Source: Clostridium sp. CAG:710 (GTDB taxonomy: Bacteria; Bacillota_I; Bacilli_A; RF39; UBA660). Taken from it: 28,378 nt of DNA. The translations under genes and the position numbers were made by a program. Below the pieces are notes generated by a model. That model saw only the letters and a list, made by a program, of their open reading frames with translations, was not told where the DNA came from and searched no databases. Position 1 is the first letter of the stretch. Each line of letters starts with the position of its first letter. The stretch spans positions 1-28,378 of the forward strand of contig HF996838.1 of NCBI GenBank assembly GCA_000432595.1. The letters run 5' to 3'. This document shows positions 1 to 7,104 of this stretch, in pieces.

Positions 1-9
1 CCCCCCCCC
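1..9. repeat. Run of nine C at the window edge
   Basis: The first nine bases are all C in an otherwise AT-rich sequence. It lies about 50 bases beyond the stop of the calcium ATPase gene, outside any reading frame that I can see. It could be a slippage-prone homopolymer or an artefact at an assembly end; the sequence alone cannot separate the two. Confidence 0.6.
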
Positions 10-59
10 ATTTAAAAATCAAGATAGAATATTTGTTTTATATAAAGTAAAACTTTTAT

Positions 60-2687
60 TTACACACTTTCATATCCATTATATTTTCTATAAATAAGTT
101 TTCTTATCCAATCTATTGGTATCACAGTTAACGCAAGAAAATTCATAATTAAAAACTCCTTGAAAGTAAGACCTGCCGTTCTAAATACACTCCCACCATA
201 ATAAATAAGTAAAACCTGCACTATAGTTATAAAAAGCATTATTCCAATAAAAACCTTATTATCTAAAATGTTCGCAAATATATCTAATCTTGAAGTTCTT
301 GCGTTAAAACTATTAAATATATCTATAAATATAAACAGCCCAAAAAACGCAGTCATTAAATATACTTTATCTACACTATCTCTAAATAATCCGCCTATAA
401 ATTTTGACTTTAAGAAAAGTAAACACAATAAAGCCGAATAAAGTCCAGTAAAGACTATTTCACTAATCATATATTTATTAATTATAGACTCATTTCTTTT
501 TTTAGGAGATTCCTTCATATATTCAATAAGAGGTGGTTCATACGCAAAAGCTAATCCAGCAAGAGTATCCATAACCATATTAACCCATAACATTTGTACT
601 ACAGTTACTGGTGTATCTATTCCAATAAATGGACAAATAATAGATAAACTTATCGCGCAAAAATTTATAGTAAGCTGTACAATTATAAATTTTCTTATAC
701 TTTTAAATATAGTTCTACCAAATAATATTGCTTTTGAAATTGATAAAAAGTTATCATCTAATATTACTATATCACTTGCTTCTTTTGCTACCTCTGTTCC
801 ACTTCCCATCGCAAATCCAACATCAGCTTTTTTAAGTGCAGGTGCATCATTTACTCCATCTCCTGTCATACCAACGACCAAATTTAATTCCTCAGATATT
901 CTTATTAATCTACTCTTATCTTGAGGAAGACTTCTAGCTACTACCCTAAGCTTAGGCAATATTCTTTTTAATTCTTCATCACTTTTACTGTTTAATTCAT
1001 CACTAGTTAAAACCAAATCATCATCACTACTTACTATTCCAACTTCTCTTGCTATAGATGTAGCTGTATCTACATTATCACCAGTTATCATTACTAATTG
1101 TATATTTGCATCCTTTACTAACCTTACACCTTCTATTGCATCATCTCTTACCTCATCTTTTATTAAAATCATCCCGACAAACGTTAGTTTTTCCAATTCT
1201 TTTTTATCTGCCTCTTTTGTTGCTAGTGCTAATAACCTAATACCTCTTTTACTATAGTAATTCATTCTTTGTATATAATTATCTTTCTTAATAAATGGAC
1301 GTTTTATACAAAATTCATCATAATATGTTTCACACTTTTGTAATATTTTCTCAGGACTACCTTTTATTAAAGTTATCTTTTCCTTATCATTTAATGAAAT
1401 CATAGAATACTTATACTTACTACTAAAAGGCACATAAGAATATGTATTAATTCTTTTAGTAGGATCAGTCTTAATAAATTCAAGTAGTGCCTTATCAGTA
1501 ATATTTCCACCTATTATTTTAGAATCTTTATCATAACTACTTGCATTATTATATATAATTGATTTTTTTACTATATCATGATATTTAGAATATTTAAAAA
1601 GTTCTAACTCTGTTTGAAATTCTTTATAATTTGCATTTATTAGACCAATTACTTCTAACTTACCTTTAGTTAATGTCCCAGTCTTATCAGTAAAAAGAAT
1701 ATTAAGACTCCCCGCAGTTTCTATTCCTGTTAACTTTCTAACTAAAACATTATTTTTAAGCATTCTCCTCATATTAGAAGACAATACTAAAGTTATCATC
1801 ATAGGCAAACCTTCTGGTACCGCCACTACTATTATAGTTACACTTAGAGTTAAAGCATATAAAATATATGAAGTAATCAAAGGAAAATTCATAATAGTTT
1901 CTCTAATTAAATCTATATTAAAATTATTATTTATAACTATAACTGAGAAAAGATATGAGAAGCTTACTAAAAATGCTCCCACATATCCTATTCGACTTAT
2001 TACCTTGGCAAGTGCTGATAACCTTACTTTTAATGGACTTGGAGGTTGAGATTCTTTTAATTCATGTGTTATCTTACCAAATAATGTATCTTCTCCTACT
2101 TCTGTTACTTTCATATATGCACTATTGGAATAAACTACTGTTCCTCTAAAAACCCTATTTTTATCATTAATTGTATTCTTCCACAAATCAACACTTTCTT
2201 TATAAATTTCTTTCGCTTCACCATTTAAACTTGATTCATCTACAGTTAATTCTCCACTTACCAAATATCCATCCGCAGGTATTTTATCACCTACTTCTAA
2301 AGATATTATATCCCCAACAACAACATCATCTATTGAAATTTCTTGTAATTTTCCATCACGTTTTACTCTGCATTTAATCTTACTTGCTTCTTCTTGAAGC
2401 TTAATAAATGCCTTTTCACTTCCATATTCAGAGATTGATGATATAAAAGACGCTACAAATATAGCTATTACTATTCCTATTGTTTCATACCAATCAAAAG
2501 AAGAAAACAAAAATATAACTTTAATAGCTAATGCGATCAATAATATTTTTATAATTGGATCTGATAATGATGCTATTAAAATGTTTATAAATTTATTACT
2601 TTTTTTTATTGATATACTATTGCTTCCATATTTTTTTCTTTGTTCTTCTACTTCCCTACTAGTTAGTCCACTATCACTTTTCATCAT
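60..2687 (-). CDS. PMCA-type calcium-translocating P-type ATPase
   Basis: This integral-membrane pump couples ATP hydrolysis to export of Ca2+ (probably in exchange for protons) from the cytoplasm. Visible in the 875-residue product: N-terminal cation-ATPase domain, actuator loop with NGEA at residues 155-158 (TGES in most family members), PEGLP in M4 (291-295), phosphorylated Asp334 in DKTGTLTKG, the hinge TGDGVNDAP, and M6 with WVNMVMDTLAG. The M6 Asn and Asp, the Asn in M5 (QLTINF) and the Glu of PEGLP match the single calcium site of plasma-membrane-type pumps. About ten membrane segments are expected and length is typical. AGGAGG lies 7 bases before the first ATG; a second ATG follows directly. 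It appears monocistronic. P-type Ca2+ ATPase is secure; strict Ca2+ specificity is inferred from the ligands. Confidence 0.93.
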   Translation of the reverse strand: MMKSDSGLTSREVEEQRKKYGSNSISIKKSNKFINILIASLSDPIIKILLIALAIKVIFLFSSFDWYETIGIVIAIFVASFISSISEYGSEKAFIKLQEEASKIKCRVKRDGKLQEISIDDVVVGDIISLEVGDKIPADGYLVSGELTVDESSLNGEAKEIYKESVDLWKNTINDKNRVFRGTVVYSNSAYMKVTEVGEDTLFGKITHELKESQPPSPLKVRLSALAKVISRIGYVGAFLVSFSYLFSVIVINNNFNIDLIRETIMNFPLITSYILYALTLSVTIIVVAVPEGLPMMITLVLSSNMRRMLKNNVLVRKLTGIETAGSLNILFTDKTGTLTKGKLEVIGLINANYKEFQTELELFKYSKYHDIVKKSIIYNNASSYDKDSKIIGGNITDKALLEFIKTDPTKRINTYSYVPFSSKYKYSMISLNDKEKITLIKGSPEKILQKCETYYDEFCIKRPFIKKDNYIQRMNYYSKRGIRLLALATKEADKKELEKLTFVGMILIKDEVRDDAIEGVRLVKDANIQLVMITGDNVDTATSIAREVGIVSSDDDLVLTSDELNSKSDEELKRILPKLRVVARSLPQDKSRLIRISEELNLVVGMTGDGVNDAPALKKADVGFAMGSGTEVAKEASDIVILDDNFLSISKAILFGRTIFKSIRKFIIVQLTINFCAISLSIICPFIGIDTPVTVVQMLWVNMVMDTLAGLAFAYEPPLIEYMKESPKKRNESIINKYMISEIVFTGLYSALLCLLFLKSKFIGGLFRDSVDKVYLMTAFFGLFIFIDIFNSFNARTSRLDIFANILDNKVFIGIMLFITIVQVLLIYYGGSVFRTAGLTFKEFLIMNFLALTVIPIDWIRKLIYRKYNGYESV

Positions 2688-2760
2688 AAGAAAACCTCCT
2701 ATAAAAATATATTCTTATATATCCTATATAGAAGGTTTATAATATTACAAATTTCGGCAA

Positions 2761-3681
2761 TTATAACTTAAATAATTTCTTTATGAATTCTATAATTATT
2801 GTAAAGATGTTCCTACGTTTTTTATCTTCATTCTTTGGAACATTATCATTATTATCTTTATTACTATTATCCTCCTTAGGTGGTGTAGGATTTTTTATTT
2901 CCTTTTTTAAAAGTGTTGCCCAATCAGATGAATATGCAACCCAGAAATAATCTATTTTATACCATGTATACTTATTAGTAGTTTTAGTATCTAAAATATT
3001 ATAAGTTCCCACGTTTACATACCCAAGTATTTTTCCATTTGGTGTTTCTCTAGCTCTTAAGTTACTTGCATTTATTTTTAATTGATCTTTTGTTGTATCT
3101 CTACTAATTGGTGTTCCTATACTAACTGGTTTAGTAACCCATTTTATTCCACCTGTATTTTTAATTATTGTAAAATCTGTATCAACATAACACACTTCTT
3201 CTGGTTTCTTAGTATTTCCTTTTATAACAATCTTTTTATTTGAATTTGTTATCCAATTATTCGAAGAGCCTCTTCCAAAAGTCATATGAATATGGTTAGG
3301 CACGTTAACATTTGTTCCTTCATTTACTATTAATTGTCCTCTTTTAAATTTAGTACCTACCCTTATATTTTTAAAGTCAGAGTCATTTGAATGCGTTAGA
3401 GTCATAAATGCATAATCATTAAATGTTGGAGTTTTAACTTTTGTAGTAGATACCAGCCATATAGTATTAGTTATTTTATTATTTCCTACTCCTTTTATTT
3501 GTGTTACAACCATTTCATCACATGGGCAATATATCCCATCTCTTCCAGAATCACGTCCACCATCATCAATCGGATAATCATTGTAGTTTTTTGAATTATA
3601 CCAATGTAATTTATGTGATGCAGTGCCACTATAATTTTGTGTTATTCTCATATATTTCATTGGATATACAAAATAATTCAT
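2761..3681 (-). CDS. Endolysin-like M23 metallopeptidase with SH3 domain
   Basis: The protein should cleave peptidoglycan cross-bridges as a zinc peptidase. Residues about 8-170 resemble M23-type endolysins of clostridial phages: an N-terminal MKYMRITQNYSGT segment, a DYPIDDGGRDSGRDG segment (candidate first zinc ligand), a YCPCDEM turn, a TLTHSND segment and the NHIHMTFG motif with a His-x-His pair. The order and the later KPEEVCYVDTDFT segment also match that family. Residues about 205-262 form a bacterial SH3 domain (NLRARETPNG) that would bind the wall. A Lys/Asn/Pro linker then leads to a cationic, amphipathic tail ending KKRRNIFTIIIEFIKKLFKL. No signal peptide is visible. The GGAGGTGAGGT site fits the chosen ATG. 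No holin or phage structural gene is adjacent, so it may be a domesticated prophage lysin. Confidence 0.82.
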   Translation of the reverse strand: MNYFVYPMKYMRITQNYSGTASHKLHWYNSKNYNDYPIDDGGRDSGRDGIYCPCDEMVVTQIKGVGNNKITNTIWLVSTTKVKTPTFNDYAFMTLTHSNDSDFKNIRVGTKFKRGQLIVNEGTNVNVPNHIHMTFGRGSSNNWITNSNKKIVIKGNTKKPEEVCYVDTDFTIIKNTGGIKWVTKPVSIGTPISRDTTKDQLKINASNLRARETPNGKILGYVNVGTYNILDTKTTNKYTWYKIDYFWVAYSSDWATLLKKEIKNPTPPKEDNSNKDNNDNVPKNEDKKRRNIFTIIIEFIKKLFKL

Positions 3682-3737
3682 TACCTCACCTCCACTATAT
3701 TATAGTTAAGATATAAAAAGTGAAATATATCATTAAA

Positions 3738-3768
3738 CTAAAAAAATATAGAAAAATTTCTATATTTT
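3738..3768 (-). terminator. Intrinsic terminator after the DUF2752 gene
   Basis: On the minus strand AAAATATAGAA and TTCTATATTTT form an 11-base-pair, AT-rich stem with a 4-base loop, followed by a run of seven T. The stop codon of the DUF2752 gene overlaps the 5' arm of the hairpin. Confidence 0.7.
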
Positions 3769-4153
3769 ACACAAGTGTAGGTCTTAAGTATATGCCAAAA
3801 GGTATATTAGTGTTCCTTAAAATTCCATATATAATTAAAATAATCAATATTATATAGTAAACATATTCTGGAATCTTTATATTTTTATTCTTTAATAGAC
3901 AAACTATTTTAAAAATTAAATATCCAAAAAGTAATATAAAAACAAGTGGATTATATCTAAAGGACTGATAAAAATCTAATTTTATTAGTGAAAATAACAT
4001 TCTAGTTATACCGCAACCAGGACAATATAAATTAGTTAATTTATAAAACATACATGGAATTGAAAAATGAAAATATATATTTAAAAAATAATACCCAAGT
4101 AATATTAGAATTACTAATAATAACTTAGGTATTTTATTAATTTTATCCATCAT
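3767..4153 (-). CDS. DUF2752 family membrane protein
   Basis: This is a 128-residue integral-membrane protein of unknown biochemical role. It has an N-terminal membrane helix (about 9-28), then the family hallmark CPGCGITR preceded by FYKLTNLY, then a loop (YNPLVF) and two more helices (about 69-87 and 97-110). DUF2752 proteins commonly sit beside DUF4234 or other small membrane proteins, as here. Its ATG shares one base with the stop of the upstream zinc-ribbon gene (TAATG), so translation is probably coupled and the two products may work together. The two cysteines of CPGCG are the obvious functional candidates; whether they bind metal is not known from sequence. Confidence 0.85.
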   Translation of the reverse strand: MMDKINKIPKLLLVILILLGYYFLNIYFHFSIPCMFYKLTNLYCPGCGITRMLFSLIKLDFYQSFRYNPLVFILLFGYLIFKIVCLLKNKNIKIPEYVYYIILIILIIYGILRNTNIPFGIYLRPTLV

Positions 4154-4734
4154 TAATTTGAAAAACTATTTAAATCATTTTGAATTAATGCATCAGATAT
4201 TATTGAAAGTCCAAATAAAGATAATATTAAGTATAATATTGAATTATCAGATATATCTTTTCCATAATTTGATCCTGCATTATATAGTTGTTTTCCTACT
4301 TTATAACTCCAGTATATTTTATATAGTCCACATGTTAAAAGTGAATATAATATTGTTAATCCTCCTGAAGTTGAATCATACTCTCCACTAACCTTATTAG
4401 CATCATTAGTCATAAAAGCATACCAAAATAACCCATAAATACCACAAGTTATAATTGATAATATAATTGAAAGTGCAATACTTCTATTCTCAACAAGTGA
4501 TCTTGTATAACCATTTGTATTAGGTTGAGTATTTGTAGTATAAGTAGTTTGTTCGTTTGAAGTAGTCTGTGTAGATTGTTGTTTGGTAGTTGTTGTTGTA
4601 TCGTTATTAGTATTAACATTAACATTATCATCAGTAGTTGAAGTAGTATTTAATTGTTGACTTGCTCCACATCCACTACAGAATACTGCACTATCATCTA
4701 GTTCCTTTCCACATTTGAAACAAAATTTGCTCAT
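4153..4734 (-). CDS. Zinc-ribbon plus DUF4234 membrane protein
   Basis: The 193-residue product starts with a short zinc ribbon: Cys5, Cys8, Cys19 and Cys22 in two CxxCG-type knuckles. A Thr/Asn/Gln-rich linker (about 27-78) follows, with many TT and NT steps. The C-terminal DUF4234 domain begins RSIALSIILSIITCGIYGLFW and has about three to four hydrophobic segments, with a second cysteine-containing segment LTCGLYKIYW that looks like an internal repeat of the first. Function is unknown; such proteins are predicted bitopic or polytopic cytoplasmic-membrane proteins with a cytoplasmic zinc knuckle. AAGGAGAT precedes the ATG, and a TTGACA-N17-TATTCT promoter lies just upstream. It is first in a two-gene operon with the DUF2752 gene. 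Confidence 0.87.
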   Translation of the reverse strand: MSKFCFKCGKELDDSAVFCSGCGASQQLNTTSTTDDNVNVNTNNDTTTTTKQQSTQTTSNEQTTYTTNTQPNTNGYTRSLVENRSIALSIILSIITCGIYGLFWYAFMTNDANKVSGEYDSTSGGLTILYSLLTCGLYKIYWSYKVGKQLYNAGSNYGKDISDNSILYLILSLFGLSIISDALIQNDLNSFSN

Positions 4735-4760
4735 AAATCCATCTCCTTATCTTTAATAAA

Positions 4761-4789
4761 AGAATACCATTACTAATTAAATATGTCAA
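4761..4789 (-). promoter_or_regulatory. Sigma-A promoter of the DUF4234 operon
   Basis: On the minus strand a perfect -35 TTGACA (4784-4789) is followed by a 17-base spacer and -10 TATTCT (4761-4766), 27 bases before the start codon. Confidence 0.72.
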
Positions 4790-4845
4790 TTACTAACTAT
4801 TTCTTTTAAACTAATCATACATCCCTACTTAACAATAACTTGTGT

Positions 4846-4871
4846 AAAAGAAAAAACAAGCCTACGCTTGT
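4846..4871 (-). terminator. Intrinsic terminator after the 72-residue protein gene
   Basis: On the minus strand ACAAGC-GTAG-GCTTGT forms a 6-base-pair stem and tetraloop directly followed by TTTTTTCTTTT. It lies 9 bases beyond the stop codon of the small gene, which supports that gene as a separate transcription unit. Confidence 0.8.
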
Positions 4872-4879
4872 CATTCATA

Positions 4880-5098
4880 CTATTTTTGAAGTTTTTTTAC
4901 ATATGCTTTGTTAGAATAAAAATGTCCAACGAACTCTCCTTCATTTACTAGAATTCTCATTCTTGAAGATTGTTCATTGTAATAATTATTTATTCTATTT
5001 AATTCTTCGCTAGTTAGTCTAGTACCAGAAATTTGTAAAGCACTTCTTAAATTGTCAGTAAGTAGATTTATATTTCCTACTGAAGTATTTAATCTCAT
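4880..5098 (-). CDS. Small uncharacterised protein (72 residues)
   Basis: I do not recognise this protein. It is 72 residues, soluble and mostly helical by eye, with a polar N-terminal half (LLTDNLRSAL, LTSEELNRINNYYNEQ) and a short C-terminal segment FVGHFYSNKAYVKKLQK. There are no cysteines, membrane segments or signal peptide. AAGGAGGGACAGA before the ATG is a strong ribosome site, and an intrinsic terminator follows the stop, so it is probably a real single-gene unit. A 30-base imperfect palindrome lies 19 bases before the start codon and suggests regulated expression. Confidence 0.72.
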   Translation of the reverse strand: MRLNTSVGNINLLTDNLRSALQISGTRLTSEELNRINNYYNEQSSRMRILVNEGEFVGHFYSNKAYVKKLQK

Positions 5099-5117
5099 TC
5101 TGTCCCTCCTTCATGTT

Positions 5118-5147
5118 CATATAATAAACGTACGTTTTTATTATATG
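5118..5147. promoter_or_regulatory. Operator-like palindrome before the 72-residue gene
   Basis: Two 11-base arms, CATATAATAAA (5118-5128) and TTTATTATATG (5137-5147), flank a self-complementary CGTACG core with a 2-base asymmetry. The palindrome contains a TATAAT sequence on the minus strand that could serve as a -10 element, but its -35 is poor. The form fits a dimeric repressor site (TetR-type sites often have such cores); no matching regulator gene is in the window. It lacks a downstream T tract on the minus strand, so it is not a terminator. Confidence 0.5.
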
Positions 5148-5175
5148 TTTGTTTTTTTAATTTGATCACTAGATA

Positions 5176-5201
5176 AATAAAAACGACTTTAAATAAAGCC
5201 G
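5176..5201 (-). terminator. Intrinsic terminator after tRNA-Met
   Basis: On the minus strand CGGCTTT-ATTT-AAAGTCG gives a 7-base-pair stem (one G-T pair) followed by TTTTTATTT. It lies about 30 bases beyond the CCA end of the tRNA. Confidence 0.75.
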
Positions 5202-5231
5202 CTCACAACTCATACTGAGTTAATATCTAAT

Positions 5232-5308
5232 TGGTAGCGAGAGGGGGGATCGAACCCTCGACCTTTCGGGTATGAACCGAACGCTCTAGCCAGCTGAGCT
5301 ACCTCGCC
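5232..5308 (-). tRNA. Elongator tRNA-Met (anticodon CAU)
   Basis: The 77-base gene folds as a full cloverleaf with encoded CCA. The anticodon stem TTCGG/CCGAA encloses the loop TTCATAC, so the anticodon is CAU. The D arm (GCTC...GAGC) and the T loop TTCGATC are canonical. The acceptor stem GGCGAGG/TCTCGCT has two G-U pairs, and the T stem GAGGG/CCCCC has one A-C mismatch. The overall sequence resembles the Bacillus elongator methionine tRNA, not the initiator (no CGCGG start) and not tRNA-Ile2 (lysidine type). Confidence 0.95.
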
Positions 5309-5329
5309 ATAAACCAAGTAAACAATAGA

Positions 5330-5358
5330 ATAATATCATAAATATTTATAATTTGCAA
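5330..5358 (-). promoter_or_regulatory. Promoter of tRNA-Met
   Basis: On the minus strand TTGCAA (5353-5358) and TATTAT (5330-5335) are separated by exactly 17 bases, 21 bases before the tRNA 5' end. Confidence 0.6.
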
Positions 5359-5384
5359 TAGTTTTTTTGCTTTTTAAACTATTT

Positions 5385-6185
5385 TTAATATTTTAGCAAT
5401 GCATATATCTTCTTAAACATTCTCTGAATAAATGGTGATGAATATATAAACTTTTTATTATCCTCTTCTACTGCCAAAACTATTTGGGTTACAATACTTT
5501 TTAATGAGTGAAGAGATGCTAGTGAAAACTTTAACTTTAATATATCATATATCTCTTCTTTTTTATCAAAAAATGGAGAATCCTCTTCTATTGAATCATT
5601 TGCACTATCTATCATAACTTTATTAAATCCAGTTTTATATGCACCAGGTTCCACAACAGATATTTTTATATTTCTATCTAAATACTTGATTTCATCCTTT
5701 AACACCCTAGCCATCATCGTAATAGCGGCTTTACTAGAACAATAACTGCCTAGAAATTCAAACGGAATTGTTCCAGCTATTGAAGAAGTTATTATTAGCT
5801 TACCAGACTTATTATTACTAATTAAATTATTTAAAAATATCTTAGCAAGATTATATGAAGAAAAAAAGTTAACTTCAAAATTATATCTTAATGAATCAAT
5901 ATCTAAATCAATAATAGAACCACCAACTCCAATACCAGCATGATTTATCAAAACATCTATATCAAATTTTTTAAATTTCTCTATATCATAACTATTTGTT
6001 ATATCAAGCTTTTCTACTACTACATTAGAGTATCCTAAACTACTAATTTTCTCTTTTAATACCACTTCTTGTTTCTTAGTATGAGTTGTCATTATAACAT
6101 AATGACCTCTTTGTGCTAAAACTAATCCTGTTAAAAATCCAATTCCACCAGATGCACCTGTTATTAATATCTTCATATTCATCAC
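5385..6185 (-). CDS. Short-chain dehydrogenase/reductase (SDR)
   Basis: This is a classical NAD(P)-dependent SDR of 266 residues; its substrate cannot be read from sequence. Visible motifs: TGASGGIG cofactor-binding loop (residues 9-16), NHAG (81-84, a variant of NNAG), Asn105, catalytic Ser134/135 in IITSS, and the YCSSK motif with Tyr148 and Lys152, then PGAYKT (cofactor side). All four catalytic-tetrad positions are present. No Shine-Dalgarno sequence is evident before the first ATG or before Met4, which begins the Rossmann strand directly; Met4 is an equally good start. A terminator hairpin of the sigE transcript lies 20-50 bases upstream, so it probably has its own weak promoter there. 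No clear terminator follows it before the tRNA promoter. Confidence 0.88.
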   Translation of the reverse strand: MMNMKILITGASGGIGFLTGLVLAQRGHYVIMTTHTKKQEVVLKEKISSLGYSNVVVEKLDITNSYDIEKFKKFDIDVLINHAGIGVGGSIIDLDIDSLRYNFEVNFFSSYNLAKIFLNNLISNNKSGKLIITSSIAGTIPFEFLGSYCSSKAAITMMARVLKDEIKYLDRNIKISVVEPGAYKTGFNKVMIDSANDSIEEDSPFFDKKEEIYDILKLKFSLASLHSLKSIVTQIVLAVEEDNKKFIYSSPFIQRMFKKIYALLKY

Positions 6186-6200
6186 AATAATATTATTACC

Positions 6201-6233
6201 AAAAATAAAGGAACTATGAGCGGTAGTTCCTTT
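6201..6233 (-). terminator. Intrinsic terminator downstream of sigE
   Basis: AAAGGAACTA and TAGTTCCTTT form a 10-base-pair stem around a 7-base loop, followed on the minus strand by ATTTTTGG. It lies between sigE and the SDR gene and would end the spoIIGA-sigE transcript, about 180 bases after the sigE stop. Confidence 0.68.
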
Positions 6234-6414
6234 AAAAGTTAATATATTAAAAAGTGAGCATTTTGTAGTTTATTTTTTTATAAGAAAGGTATATTATTTT
6301 ATTTTTATTTTAATACTTATCGCTTTTTATTACTCTTATCGACCTCCTTTATGTTTATAAGTATATACTACTAATGTATAAAATATATTAAGATTTTGTG
6401 TTATTTTTGTGAAA
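6234..6414 (-). other. Gap after sigE with an orphan ribosome-binding site
   Basis: The 181-base gap holds no ORF of reasonable length. On the minus strand a strong AAAGGAGGTCG (about 6346-6356) is followed by no ATG, GTG or TTG within normal spacing; the next codons from ATA give only a nine-codon frame. Arms ATACTTAT and ATAAGTAT, about 36 bases apart, flank it and could pair. It may be a remnant of a lost gene: sigG follows sigE in many spore formers. Confidence 0.35.
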
Positions 6415-7104
6415 TTAATTATTTACAACGTTTTTAATTCTTCTTATCACCTTCTTTTCTATCCTTGATATGTAAGATTGACTTATTCCTAAAAGTTCTG
6501 CGACATCTTTTTGAGTCATCTCTTGCCCATTCAACAAGCCATATCTTAATACAATTATTTCTCTATCTCTTGGTGGAAGTTTGTTTATCTCATCTATGAC
6601 TATCCTTTTATTTAAGTTTTCTTCTAACCCTCTTGTGACTATATCAGGATCAGTCCCTAAGATATCTTCTAAGTGTAATTCATTTCCATCCATGTCGAAG
6701 CTTAATGATTCATCAAAACTAACCTCTGTTTTGATCTTTTTATTTTTTCTTAAATACATAAGTATTTCATTATCAATACATCTTGATGCATAAGTAGCTA
6801 ATTTTATATTCTTATCCATACTGTAGGTTTTAATTCCTTTAATAAGGCCAATGGTTCCTATACTTACTAAATCTTCTAAATCAACTTTTGTATTCTCATA
6901 CTTTTTAGCTAAGAATACTACCAATCTTAAATTATGTTCTATTAGTTTATCCCTTGCGGTTATATCACCATCAGTAGATCTAATAAGATAATACTCTTCC
7001 ATTTCTTTTGATAATGGTTCTGGAAGTTTATCTGTTGAACCTACAAAAAACATTACATTCTCTAAATCAAATATTTCACCTAACACTAATAATATACTTA
7101 TCAC
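6415..7104 (-). CDS. sigE: Sporulation sigma factor SigE
   Basis: This is the early mother-cell RNA polymerase sigma factor, made as a membrane-bound precursor and activated by SpoIIGA. The 229-residue product matches SigE closely. It has NLRLVVFLAKKYENT (region 2.1), DLVSIGTIGLIKGI (2.2), KLATYASRCIDNEILMYLR (2.3-2.4), then EVSFDESL, DGNELHLEDILGTD, and region 4 with LPPRDREIIVLRYGL and the helix-turn-helix TQKDVAELLGISQSYISRIEK. The segment FFVGSTDKLPEPLSKE corresponds to the conserved start of mature SigE. Before it lies a short hydrophobic pro-sequence of about 17 residues, shorter than the roughly 27 of Bacillus. The start is GTG, overlapping the spoIIGA stop (GTGA), with AAGGAGGAATAAA in front. 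The two genes are clearly coupled. Confidence 0.95.
   Translation of the reverse strand: MISILLVLGEIFDLENVMFFVGSTDKLPEPLSKEMEEYYLIRSTDGDITARDKLIEHNLRLVVFLAKKYENTKVDLEDLVSIGTIGLIKGIKTYSMDKNIKLATYASRCIDNEILMYLRKNKKIKTEVSFDESLSFDMDGNELHLEDILGTDPDIVTRGLEENLNKRIVIDEINKLPPRDREIIVLRYGLLNGQEMTQKDVAELLGISQSYISRIEKKVIRRIKNVVNN

Noticed and set aside
1955..2377. Plus-strand ORFs opposite the calcium ATPase gene
   Set aside because: Low-complexity Leu-, His- and Ile-rich translations that are shadows of the minus-strand gene; no ribosome site.
5350..5384. Possible terminator of the SDR gene (ATAGTTT/AAACTAT)
   Set aside because: The stem is short with an 11-base loop and no T tract follows; it overlaps the -35 region of the tRNA promoter.
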